DNA of 64,000 nucleotides from the NCBI GenBank assembly GCA_031002005.1, contig CM061919.1:171785121-171849120 (forward strand), in the 5' to 3' direction. Source of the DNA: Vandiemenella viatica. Taxonomy: Eukaryota > Arthropoda > Insecta > Orthoptera > Morabidae. The first letter of the stretch is position 1. Each line of letters begins with the position of its first letter. The notes under the pieces were generated by a model, which saw nothing but the letters and a program-made list of their open reading frames with translations, had not been told where the DNA came from and did no database searches. Shown in pieces: positions 39,601 through 49,460 of this stretch. The translations under genes and the position numbers were made by a program.

Positions 39601-42600
39601 CTAACTTTATCCTTTCAGCAGCAATTACTTCTCTACATTACAATCATACAAAATCTTTGTTTTCAGCAACAAAAGAGCATGAAGAAATACTGGGTAATAT
39701 CAAGATGGGGATACCGCTGTGGCCTCGAGTAGTAAACACACAGATCACATGGTATATATGGCATCATTGTGACGTATGGTCCAGGATGCATTACAACATA
39801 AACTCAGATGATTGTTCACGAAAACATATTTTATAAATATGTGTTTCGATCGTAATGCAGCCTGGACCAAAGTGAAACGTAACCATAACGCACGATATTG
39901 CAGATATCCAATTTTCAGATCATATATATAGCTTCGAAGGTAAGAACTGTAGAGGAAGACAGAGATTAGAATATATGAAGCAGATAATTGAGGACGTGGG
40001 CTGTAAGGGGTATGTAGAAATGAAGAGGTTAGCACAGGATAGGAAAGGATGGAGGATTGCATCAAAAAATAATAAAGCTGTTACTGCATTGGTACGTGAA
40101 GACTGAATACGTCACAATGATGTCATACACACCATGTGATCTGTGTGTTTACTATGTGAAGCCGCAGCGGTATCCCCATCTTGATATTACCCGAAATACC
40201 ATAAGGCATTATTAGTATTGAAAAAAGGATCAAGTAGAGCCACCGCTCACCGAATTGAAGGAAAAAGAACCAAAAAAAAACTGCTCAAACATGAAAAAAC
40301 ACTGTGTTCGTTTTGGATTAAAACCATTATCTTCCTGTCTTTGAACCTAAATGATTCTTTTCTATATGTGTTCATTCCATGTTGACCTACCAAAGTGGTA
40401 TACTGTCCAGGTACCTCTATACTTGATCAGTCCTTTTATTTTAATCATCTCATAACAATATGCCATCTATAGACACAGTATCTGTTTACTGTAGAGTGTA
40501 ACCTGGAGATAGGTGCCTGTGCTGGGCATACAAATGTCAGTATTGTTGAGGAACTTAATGAGACAGAGCCGTGAGTTATGTTAACATGTAGCTGGCCTTT
40601 TTGCTTTCGCAGAAATGCAACCAGGAAATGGGTATGAATGTAAAGGATCACAAGTAGGCAACACATAAAATTGTAGGAATGTTAATGGGAAGTATCATCA
40701 TTCATAATTCAATTAGCACTCTAGCAGCTATTTTCTTAGATTAAACCAAAACATATTGCCAGTAATTACAGAAGTAAATATAACAAGGTGTTTATTCAGG
40801 ACCTGTCAAAATTATTCTTTTTGAGGTTAGTGTCCAGTTATATGCCACTATAGGGAACACCATCTTCTCCCCAAGGCATCTTAGGTGCCGAGTGGAGAGG
40901 ATACACCATTGAAGTTGAGGCCATACCCTGGAGGGGGAGGTGGAGAAGGCTTTGGCGGAGATGAAGAACAAGAAAGCCTGTGGTATCGATGAGTTACCTG
41001 TGTAAATTCTGAAAAGTTTGAAAGATGAGGGATGAAGAGAAATACTATATTTATGCAATGAGATATATGAAAGAGGAGAATGGCCAAAAGACCTTTTAAC
41101 AAAAGTGTTGATACCAATTGAAAAGAAAAAGAATGCAGTAAAATGTGAAGAGTTCAGAACCATTAGTCTCTTATGCCACGCTGCTAAGATATTACTAAGA
41201 GTGCTAAATAGACGAATATCTAACAAACTGTCCATGTCAATTGCTGAAGAACAGTTTGGATTTCAAAAAGGAAGAAGTACAAAAGATGCTATTGGTTTGC
41301 TGAGAACAATAGGAGAAAGATGCATTGAAAGGGAAAGAGATCGTTAGATGGTTTTCATAAACCTGGAAAAGGCTTTTGACAGAGTACAATGGGCGAAGTT
41401 AATGACGATTCTAAAAAATAAAAGTATTGATTGGAAGGAAAGAGGGCTAATAAGTAAATTATTCAGCAAGCAAGGAGTGAGAGTGGGGAATGATCTTACA
41501 GAAGAGGGAAAGATTGGAAGAGGTGTAAGACAGGGATGTTCTTTGTCACCCATATTATTTAACATATATTTGGAGGAAATTATGAAAAATAGTTCAAGAG
41601 GTAAAGGAGGTGTATACATGGGTGGACGTAGGATTACCTGCCGAAGGTTTGCTGATGACATGGTTTTGCTGGCAGAAAGTGTCAAGATACTCAGAAGAAT
41701 GTTAGAGACTTTAGACAAAGGGTGTGAGGAATTCGGAATGAGAATCAATAGGATTAAATTAAATGTATGATGATGGGAAAGAGTAAGAAAGAAATGATGA
41801 TAACGCTGCAAGGAGAAATAATTGAACAAGTGGAGTCCTTTAAATATCTCGGGAGTATTGTGAGTGGTGTGCAAGAAGGAGGTAAAAACTAGAATAGCAA
41901 TGGCAAAGGAAGCTTTCAATAGAAACTATGTGGAAGGATGGACAAAACCCTAAGGAAAAAATCAGCTAAATGTTTTGTATGGAGCAAAAACATGGACGCT
42001 ATGCAAAGAAGTTCTAAAGAGGTTGAAATGTAGGTATGGAGGAGGATGGAGAAAATTAGTTGGGAGGACAAAGTAAGGAATAAGGAAGTGCTGAAATTAA
42101 TAGGAAAGAAAAGGTCACTCATAAAAACAATAAGAAACAGAAAAAAGAACTGGATTGGGCATCTGCTGAGGAACAAATGCCTGCTTAAGACTGCTCTGGA
42201 GGGGACTGTAAACGGAGAGAAGAGGTCGGTGAAGGATGAAAATGATGGATGATATAATGATAAACAGGAGATATATAGAAACTAAGAGAATGGCAGAACA
42301 GAGGGAGGCGTGGAGGGCTGTCACTGTGCATGTACCTGCTGTATAGCAGAGAACCCTTGATGATGATGATGATGAGGGTCGTGATGGACGATTACTGGAG
42401 ATCATAATTCCACAAGGCAATGGCATCATTAAAACTAGTAGCCAAGGGAAGACATCACTAGAAATACTTTCTGAATTACATTTAACTGTGTCATGCTGGT
42501 CCTGAGTGTATGACAACCTAATTTTTGTTTCAGATTAATGGTTCAGGTTGTATTACATTCAAATTACTGCTTGAAAATAATACATTTTGCAATTGACTAC

Positions 42601-45600
42601 TGCTGTATTAAGATGTGGTTAGTGAATTTCGTACCGGAATCGTGATCTCGGTAGACCACATGATGGATTTTCCAAACTAAGTGTGTCCCACAATATATCA
42701 GGATAGGTGGGACTTTGAAAGCCATAGTGATGACAGCCCAGCTAGGTGAATTGCTACCTGGATGAGGGCTCTGTGACAGGGCGGACTCCTCATCATCATT
42801 GTTATCCTTAAAATATTTGTTCGACACTTCCTCTTCCAGAGGGTATGCTTATTTTTAAAGGAAGGCTTCATCCACTACCAACTTTCTAAGTCTGTCAAGT
42901 TGTGATGGAAGGAATGGGATATGTTGCCATCTATCTGTGAAAATGTAACATTTACTCTATGAGAATATTGTTTGTGAAATGTGTAGTTTGAGACAGAGAT
43001 TATATATCATGCCATCATTCTCCAAGATGATTGTGAAAAACCATCTAAATATTGCAATCAGGGTGGCTGGTACATGGGGCCCAGGATTTAAGTCTGCATC
43101 CCCTATACCTTAACATACACAGTCACATTGGTGGGTAGGTCAGCCCCTGTCTGTGTAAAATAAAATACAGTCTAACAGTTTCAGTTAGGAGCTTTTGAAC
43201 AGCGCAGATCATCAGAAAAATAATTTAAGCAGCAGAAAGGATTATGAATATGTTTATTTTAAATATTCACGATTTGGTTATCAAGCAGTTAGAAGTTTCC
43301 TGAGAACCTGTCACTGTAACATTGTTCTTAAAATAATTTCTGAGCAGAGGGAGAAAAAAATACTGTATTATTATTTCAGTTTCGGTGATGATTCGTATCT
43401 GTTTTAAATTTTCCTAGCTAGGCACAATTTGTTATCAGAATTTTAAAATTTACACTGAAATAATTCACTAATTCCAACTGTACACACAATTCATCACTCA
43501 CCATAGTTAAAGGGAGGAACGAAGAAATAACAACAACAAAAAAAAACACACACACACACACTCTACAAACACAAAAGAAAGCAATATTTTGAGCCCTTAG
43601 AATTGTGACTGAGCTCGTGCAGGCATTTTTGGTGAACACAGTTATAGGAATACTAGTTTTAACTACACTCCTAGAAATTGAAATAAGAACACATTGACGC
43701 CGGTGTGTAAGACCCACCATACTTGCTCCGGACACTACGAGAGGGCTGTACAAGCAATGATCAAACGCACGGCACAGCGGAAACACCAGGAACAGCAGTG
43801 TTGGCCGTCGAAGGGCGCTAGCTGCGCAGCGGTTGGGCACCGCCGCAGTCAGTGTCAGCCAGTTTGCCGTGGCATACGGAGCTCCATCTCAGTCTTTAAC
43901 ACTGGTAGCATGCCGCGACAGCGTGTACGTGAACCGTATGTGCAGTTGACGTTCTTTGAGCGAGGGCGTATAGTGGGCATGCGGGAGGCCGGGTGGACGT
44001 ACCGCCGAATTGCTCAACATGTGGGGCGCGAGGTCTCCACAGTACATCGATGTTGTCACCAGTGGTCGGCGGAAGGTGCACGTGCCCGTCGACCTGGGTC
44101 CAGACAGCAGTGATGCACGGACGCACGCCAAGACGGTCGCATCCTACGCAGTGCCGTAGGGGACCGCACCGCCACTTCCCGGCAAATTAGGGACACTGTT
44201 ACTCCTGGGGTATCAGAGAGGACCATTTGCAACCGTCTCCATGAAGCTGGGCTACAGTCCCGCGCACCGTTAGGTCGTCTTCCGCTCACGCCCCAACATC
44301 GTGCAGCTCGCCTCCAGTGGTATCGCAACAGGCGTGTATGGAGGGACGAATGGAGACGTGTCGTCTTCAGTGATAAGAGTCGCTTCTGCCTTGGTGCCAA
44401 TGATGGTCGTATGCGTGTTTGGCGCCGTGCAGGTGAGCGCCACAATCAGGACTGCATACGACCGAGGCACACAGGGCCAACACCCGGCATCATGGTGTGG
44501 GGAGCGATCTCCTACACTGGCCGTACACCTCTGGTGATTGTCGAGGGGACACTGAACAGTGTACGGTACATTCAAACCGTCATCGAACCCATCATTCTAC
44601 CATTCCTAGACCGGCAAGGGAACATGCTGTTCCAACATGACAATGCACGTCCACATGTATCCCGTGCCACCCAACATGCTCTAGAAGGTGTAAGTCAACT
44701 ACCCTGGCCAGCGAGATCTCCGGATCTGTCCCCCATTGAGCATGTTTGGGACTGGATGAAATGTCGTCTCACGCGGTTTGCACGTCCAGGACGAACGCTG
44801 GTCCAGCTGAGGCGCCATGTGGAAATGGCTTGGCATGCCGTTCCACAGGACTACATCTAGCACCTCTACGATCGTCTCCATGGGAGAATTGCAGCCTGCA
44901 TTGCTGCGAAAGGAGGATATACACGGTACTAGTGCCGACATTGTGCATGCTCTGTTGCCTGTGGTTCTGTCGGTGTGATCATGTGTTGTATCTGACCCCA
45001 GGAATGTGTATATAAAGTTTCCCATTCCTGGGACAATGAATTCACGGTGTTCTTATTTCAATTTCCAGGAGTGTATTACAATTGCAGTAGAGATATTGGG
45101 GTAAGAAAAACAATATCAGTGGAAATGTTAATCACAGGAAGGAATTAATCAAAATAAAAAAGGGAGCCTGTAAAAGAGAGGAAAAATTGTTAAAAATTTG
45201 AAATACTGAAATAAACTCTATCAAGGATGGTGGGTGAGCAGTAACGCCTTGGCTTCGCATTCAAGAGGACGCTGGTTCGAATCCCCATCCAGACATCCAG
45301 ATTTGGATTTTCGATGATTTCCCCAAATCACTCCAGGCGTACACCAGGATGCTTTCTTCGAAATCCCATTGTTGAACTCCTTTCCGTTCCTTGTCGTCAG
45401 TCCTTACTCACCTCTAACGACCTCTACATCGATGAGGCATAAAGCCAAAGAAATAAACTCTAAGTATGTATAAATACCTTGTACTTGCAATAGATGGGTG
45501 TACCACAGTGAGTATTATCTTAGATTGAGTCTCTGTACATCAGATCCCCTTTGCCACTTCTAATACTAAGGTATTACCAAAGCAATGTAAATGTATTTGT

Positions 45601-46823
45601 CTTTTTGCACTTATGTCTGCCCTATTGCCTTTATCTGTGTTTAGTGATGTATTTATTTTCCCTATCCTTCCTTATCATTGTTGCCTAACAACATTTTCAT
45701 TGTTACTATTAATCAATATATTTTGACTGTTCACTCAATTATTTCTGCTATTATTTCGTAAGGAAAAATTTTACACCAAGAAAGGTATGTATAAATCCAT
45801 CCTTTATGCCGTATTTACATGATACAAGTTGACTGGAACAATTATACTGTCTTAGGAGTGCTCGCAGCACTTGACTGTCTCTCTTCTCGTGCCAAGAAGT
45901 TCAAGACAGTCATTGACTCAAGATAGAGGACTTGGTTCATGATCAACTTTTGGTGTGCAAGTTCAACAAAACAAAATGGTGAATACTAACAGGTCACGCG
46001 AGCTGAATTAGATGCTAGAAATGCATGAAATTGACGAAATTCTGTGAAAGTTTCAGAATAAAAATAATAAGAACAAGGATTTTATAGATGCTGCAATTAA
46101 AAAATTGCTTCATAACAGCATAATTTTTTATGTATTGACAGAAATATTTCACAGCAATTTAGGTCCACTTAGTCTTAAATGATTTCTGTGACTCTCTACA
46201 TCTTCACTTGCATCTTCATTCAAAAAAAGTCACTGCGGCATCTAAAGAATTTCTTCTTTATATCCACTCTTTTAACCATATTCCACATTTTATTTTGTTA
46301 TTCTTCATTTCATTCAACATTTTCATTAACAAATTAGCTACGATGTTAATTTATTCTTGTAAAATGGACATACTTACAAGAATATCACAATGTACGACTA
46401 GAGATCTGTATTGACAATGGGCTGTCTTCAAATTATTACTAGCATGCTGATTCACTCTCTTTTCCCGACCATCAATGCTCCAGACAATTGTTGTCCAGTT
46501 AACTCGCAACGTGTGAACACGGTATAAGTTGTACAGCTTGTTGGTGAATGCATTCAAACACTTCAAATGTCTTCATATAATTTCTACTGAAATCTAATAG
46601 TGATTCTCTACTTGTGACCTAAGTTACTTTCTGTATGAAGCAAGAAAATAATGGAAAGGATTTTGGAATGTATTCAATGTTCAGGATTTTGGAATGTATT
46701 CAATGTTCAGGATTTTTTTTTTTCATTTAATTGATCTAATGTTTTCACTATATTTTCAGATACAAGTAGACCAGAACTTTATGAAGAGGTCAAGTTATTT
46801 AGAAATGCTAGAGAACGAGAAAA
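36665..46823 (+). CDS. Vps28: Vps28, ESCRT-I subunit, first two coding exons (continues past the right edge)
   Basis: Exon 1 (36665-36698) and exon 2 (46760-46823) join through a split GAT codon into MSVISGMPSSQ-D-TS-RPELYEEVKLFRNAREREK. The segment RPELYEEVKLFRNAREREK is the highly conserved N-terminal signature of Vps28. Vps28 pairs with Tsg101 (Vps23) and Vps37 in ESCRT-I, which sorts ubiquitinated cargo into multivesicular endosomes; its C-terminal domain recruits ESCRT-II/III. Here only the N-terminal 33 residues are present. The rest (YDNMA... onward) was not found in 46.8-64 kb, so intron 2 exceeds 17 kb. The N-terminal extension is family-variable. Confidence 0.9.
36699..37062 (+). 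other. Start of Vps28 intron 1, no recognised element
   Basis: This is unique-looking AT-rich sequence following the GTGAGA donor. No coding similarity or repeat is recognised up to the MITE that begins at 37063. Confidence 0.5.
37063..37439. mobile_element. MITE with ~95-bp terminal inverted repeats, copy 1
   Basis: The ends GGGTTTAATTCTAGATGGGG and the inverse extend for about 95 bp (to GTGGTATATATGACATCATT). TTTCTC flanks both sides (37057-37062, 37440-37445). The centre is itself partly palindromic: TTTGGTCCAGGCTGCATTACG faces GTTGTAATGCAGCATGGACCA. No protein is encoded. The superfamily is uncertain; 6-8 bp duplications would suit hAT- or P-like enzymes. Confidence 0.75.
37480..38940. 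repeat. Helitron-family module fragments, split by a LINE
   Basis: The words GGTCCAGGGTGTATTATAGGC, CTACTGCTTGAAAATAATGA, CTGGAGATCGTGATTCC and GCTGTAGTCAATCACAA, found in 8220-10133 and 49461-52539, recur several times here. They are separated by the LINE insertion at 37694-38242. Neither a TC 5' end nor a CTAG 3' end was found, so this is a partial or rearranged copy. Confidence 0.5.
37694..38242 (+). pseudogene. CR1/Jockey-like LINE 3' end, 5'-truncated, 6-bp target duplication
   Basis: It encodes the RT C-terminus: RLRFIGRILKNCNEQTREIA, YKSLVCPHLYYCCAIWDPFR, IEKVQRRAARFVTACYSPYE, SVTELISRLGWESLVDRRH, then stops. The 3' tail is TGTAGATGTAGATGTAG. AATTCT on both sides (37688-37693 and 38243-38248) fits a target duplication. 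It is the same family as 50590-51803. Confidence 0.78.
38950..39680 (-). repeat. CR1-like LINE relic, minus strand, interrupted
   Basis: 38950-39326 and 39549-39680 match the C-terminal and 3' region of the element at 27.4 kb: TTATGCCTGAAATCAAGTGCC, CTCATCATTCTCTCCAATAGGTG and TATATGCCATCTACCCATTG correspond to the same order there. It is strongly diverged and split by the foldback at 39327. Confidence 0.62.
39327..39548. mobile_element. 222-bp foldback insertion with 13-bp target duplication
   Basis: TCTCCAATAGGTG occurs on both sides (39314-39326, 39549-39561), inside a LINE whose sequence continues across. The arms 39353-39411 and 39492-39550 (59 bp, one mismatch) read GATATAAATTCTTCGCGGGT...ACAAGCTTTCGGC. 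The middle has GATGATGGCAGCAGTGCAAGTCG. The GATGATGGC..GTCG.CGAAAGC pattern is like Penelope-type terminal repeats; the class is inferred. Confidence 0.75.
39692..40192. mobile_element. MITE copy 2 with captured LINE coding fragment
   Basis: GGGTAATATCAAGATGGGGAT...and its inverse form ~80-bp terminal repeats related to copy 1 (shared AGTAGTAAACACACAGATCA). GAAATACT/GAAATACC flank it (39684-39691, 40193-40200). Relative to copy 1 the centre is in reverse orientation. Next to it an extra ~140 bp (39940-40078) encodes GRQRLEYMKQIIEDVGCKGY, VEMKRLAQDRKGWRIA, which is the C-terminal tail of an RTE/Jockey-type LINE ORF2. Confidence 0.72.
40215..40330. repeat. Penelope-type terminal-repeat fragment
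   Basis: CCACCGCTCACCGAATTGAAGG, then an A-rich block with CAAACATGAAAAAACAC. The block order fits the repeats at 24972 and 26115; it is short and degenerate. Confidence 0.4.
40865..42380 (+). pseudogene. RTE/Jockey-type LINE RT, 5'-truncated
   Basis: Plus-strand segments in order: EVEKALAEMKNKKACGIDEL; GEWPKDLLTKVLIPIEKKKN; RTISLLCHAAKILLRVLNRR; EEQFGFQKGRSTKDAIGLLR; VFINLEKAFDRVQWAKL; GRGVRQGCSLSPILFNIYLE; CRRFADDMVLLAESVKIL (catalytic FADD intact); EEFGMRINRIK; SFKYLGSIVSG; WRRMEKISWEDKVRNKEVL; IRNRKKNWIGHLLRNKCL. It ends in a (TGATGA)n tail (42359-42375). Stops at 41346 and 41768 and later frameshifts inactivate it. The endonuclease is absent. Confidence 0.85.
42381..42700. repeat. Helitron-family module fragment
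   Basis: ATTACTGGAGATCATAATTCC, TCACTAGAAATACTTTCTGAATTACATTTAACTGT-type words, ATTACTGCTTGAAAATAATA and GGAATCGTGATCTCGGTAGAC match the modules of 9340-9570. No ends are seen. Confidence 0.55.
42701..43489. other. Vps28 intron 1 sequence, nothing recognised
   Basis: No gene or confident repeat. Confidence 0.35.
43490..43645 (+). repeat. Penelope-type terminal-repeat fragment with (CA)n
   Basis: ATCACTCACCATAGTTAAAGG, (CA)n, CAAACACAAAAGAAAGCAATA, TTTTGAGCCCTTAG repeat the block order of the palindrome arms at 24972. It lies 20 bp from the Tc1-like element. Confidence 0.5.
43666..45073 (+). mobile_element. Tc1-like transposon, full length (1408 bp), nearly intact
   Basis: Terminal inverted repeats CACTCCTAGAAATTGAAATA...and TATTTCAATTTCCAGGAGTG (about 26 bp) are flanked by TA at 43664-43665 and 45074-45075. 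It carries one transposase gene (43910-44932). It is visibly richer in G and C than the flanking intron. This is the least decayed DNA transposon in the window. Confidence 0.93.
43910..44932 (+). pseudogene. Tc1-like transposase, two premature stops
   Basis: The frame from MPRQRVREPYVQLTFFERGR is continuous for 340 codons apart from TGA at 44111 (after GSRQQ) and TAG at 44858. The N-terminus has paired HTH motifs (RIVGMREAGWTYRRIAQHVG, then TSRQIRDTVTPGVSERTICN). The catalytic core is WRRVVFSDKSRF (D kept; DES became DKS), PGIMVWGAISYTGRTPLVI, MLFQHDNARPHVSRATQ and LPWPARSPDLSPIEHVWD. I count 32 residues between the second D and E. Both stops are explained by single C-to-T changes, the first at a CpG. 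It cuts and pastes the element; without repair it gives only truncated protein. Confidence 0.9.
45221..45449 (+). mobile_element. tRNA-derived SINE with perfect 13-bp target duplication
   Basis: A box GGTGGGTGAGCAGTAACGCC, B box GCTGGTTCGAATCCCCATCC, body CCAGATTTGGATTTTCGATG...CCCAAATCACTCCAGGCG, end GATGAGGCATAAAGCCAAA. Exact GAAATAAACTCTA flanks it (45208-45220 and 45450-45462). The duplication defines the 229-bp element precisely. Other copies: 11131, 17722, 34508, 59244 and fragments. Confidence 0.93.
45463..46657. other. Vps28 intron 1, 3' part, nothing recognised
   Basis: No element or exon is recognised up to the tandem duplication before exon 2. Confidence 0.4.
46658..46717. repeat. 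26-bp tandem duplication upstream of Vps28 exon 2
   Basis: GGATTTTGGAATGTATTCAA(TGTTCA) occurs twice back to back with the start of a third unit. It lies about 45 bp before the acceptor, in the branch-point region. Confidence 0.9.
46760..46823 (+). CDS. Vps28: Vps28 exon 2 (64 nt, conserved signature)
   Basis: The acceptor is ...cactatattttcag and the donor GTAAGT. It encodes TSRPELYEEVKLFRNARERE plus two bases of the next Lys codon. The residues ELYEEVKL and NAREREK are near invariant in animal Vps28. A 26-bp tandem duplication lies just upstream of the polypyrimidine tract (46658-46717). Confidence 0.92.
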
Positions 46824-48798
46824 GTAAGTCCCCTTTAATATGTGAGTTTACATACCTTAAATCAAACATAAAAGTGTTCATAAAAGACTTGCAAGTTTAA
46901 AAATAACAAATGAAGTTTGAACAAGAACTTGTTTTTCCTAGTTTCTGAATGCATTTTTTCAAAAACAGCATTGACAATATATATATATATATATATATAT
47001 AGACTGTCCATGAGCAGGGTAAACTTTGGCAAAATAAATGCTAGCCGTACACTCCTAGAATCAGCTCAGAGAATCGCAGTGTGATGTCACCTAATTGTGG
47101 GATTTTGAAATGTTTATTAAACTTTTTATTTATTGCTTTTTCTTTATTTTTCACTTTCTTTCATTTATTTAATTAATAATTTGTTAAAATTTTAAAAAAT
47201 GCTTCAGGAAAATTGGCAAAAAAATGAAGGGAAATTGGATTTTTTTAATTAAATTTTATCAATTCAATTGAAAAGAAATAGTAATGATAACAATTATATT
47301 TCATATGCCACTGAACACTGCCAAAGTAACGAAACAAAAATGCATTCCATATGAGATCAAATAACAGAGTTAAAAAGTCCTATTCCTTTTTACTCGGGCA
47401 CAGTAAGCATCAGTATCTTATGTAGAACAGCTACATTAACTGAAGGAACTACTTCTGGAAGACAAGGTTCTCTTTCAACACCCACATCTGGAACTGAATT
47501 TAGATTTCCTAAAAACAAATTTACTTCAAGCTAGATTTGTTTTTATAGATTACTACAGAACACAATCAGTAACTGATATTAAACGTATATTTGTGATAAG
47601 GCTTGGGTGGTTATTCATAGCATGTCGGAAGGATGAGACAACCGTGACCAGGTATAAGGAAGAGGGAAAATTTTATTTGATGTAATATAATGGAGTATGT
47701 ATGTAATAGAGTCGAGGAGTGGAATAAATTACAAAGGAAAATGCTGGGCTCTTCAACATAAATCCAAAGGATTTTAAATTAAATTTGTCATGGGCAATAG
47801 AATGCGAGTGATAAAAATGCACACAAATAATTTTAGAGAAAAAAAATTAAGTGCAGAAATGGTGTGTAGAAAAATAAGTTTTTATAACTCATTCTTATAA
47901 GTAACATGTGCCTCAAATATGCCTTACTAAATATTTTCTTTTCAAAACTACTTTTCTGACCTTTAACATGAAGTATTCCAATTAACAAACACAATAGCCT
48001 TGGGTCCACTAAGAATAAATCGGACGCATAGCAGTTTTTGATGATTAATCGTGCTAAGGAAATAACAAAAAACAAAATTATTTATTATAAAAGATAAAGA
48101 TTATTATTATTGTTAGAAAATAAATTTGACAAAATCAGGCATTCAGTCACCTGACCGTGAATGCCGATGAGAAAGCCAAAGTAGTTGTTAACATTTTCGT
48201 GGAGCAGAATAGGTTACTTGGTAAATTATTCATTTGTAGCAAATTTTGTCATGTTAATACAGTTGTTCTCGGTTACATCCTAAAAGACAAGTTTAATTCG
48301 CTATGGAACCAGGATTTTGCCCACAAATTGGCACCGTAACAGTTGGCAGATTTTTCGCGTCAAACATTGACTTTTGCTCATCGGAATTTCACAATATTAA
48401 AACTTTGATGCAAGTATACACAAGTGCCAAGTGTACATTATAAGCTTAAATAACATAATTTCAGTTTTTTAAATATTAACCTATTGCTTAAACATAAGTT
48501 TTGTAAATTAATTGATACTGGTTTTGAGGTTACATTTGCAAAGTATAACTTAAACACCTATTCTAGAAAAGTATATCTTCAAAAACAGGTGTGGCAACTT
48601 TTAAAGTTATGGCACTGTCCAGTCTGCTCAAAGCTTCATATCAGCCAAACATCACCTTTCAGTTAAGATATCTCGAGATCCAAGAGAGATATTAAAAAAA
48701 AATATTCTTTATTTTCGATTTGTTTCATCTAGCTGCATAAGAATCTATCATCAGATTGTGGCAGTAATGATAGTGCTGCCAGAGTGTGTTTATTACAT
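46824..48798. other. Vps28 intron 2, first 2 kb
   Basis: It holds a (TA)n run (46979-47001). A weak LINE-like trace at about 47640-47790 (GTCGAGGAGTGGAATAAATTA resembles the WNEL segment of CR1 ORF2). Nothing else is recognised. Confidence 0.35.
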
Positions 48799-49460
48799 TG
48801 TTCCTGACCCTTTGTTGTAGGGTTGTGTTATATTAGTGATTGGGTATGGCAGGATGGCTGACATGGGTTCTATGGGGTTTTCCATACGATGCCTTATGAC
48901 TTGCGCCGACTGTCTTCATATGTCTTCTGCTCTTGAATTCTTGATCTTCATACCTATCCTCTTCGTCTCTTTTACTATTAGATAAACATGAGCATCGAAG
49001 GTAAACTTGTATGTAGGAGATGGAATGAACAGCTATGAGTTACTTGAAATGAAACAATCTCTTCTGGAAACTTCATTTAATCTGTACTGACCCATAAACC
49101 ATCTACAGCTGATTTTGTACAAGATGGAGAGGTATTTCGTAACCCGTGATACTGATCCTAGTGATGAAACTTAGCCCTACAGTTAACAACAACTAACAGA
49201 TAATGGTAAGGTTAGTGCAGCGACTATCTATCCGATGCCTAGCTGTTAACTTGCTACTCGTCAGCGAAGAAGTGAGACTGATCAATGTATTCTGGCTTGC
49301 TGGTAAAGTATTGGCTTGTGTGCTCAGCACTGCACGTGTATCTTGCAACCTGAACTGTCGGTCGGCAGAAACTCGAACAACAGGACGTGCTAACTCGACG
49401 TCTGGCTGCAGTGAAACTTAACAAACTTACACGATTTCAATACTAAAATATTATACTAAA

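Noticed and set aside
41344..41919. 191-codon minus-strand ORF
   Set aside because: It is antisense to the LINE reverse transcriptase, whose plus-strand frame has all RT motifs.
44056..44445. Arg/Ser-rich minus-strand ORFs over the Tc1 element
   Set aside because: Antisense shadow of the GC-rich transposase gene.
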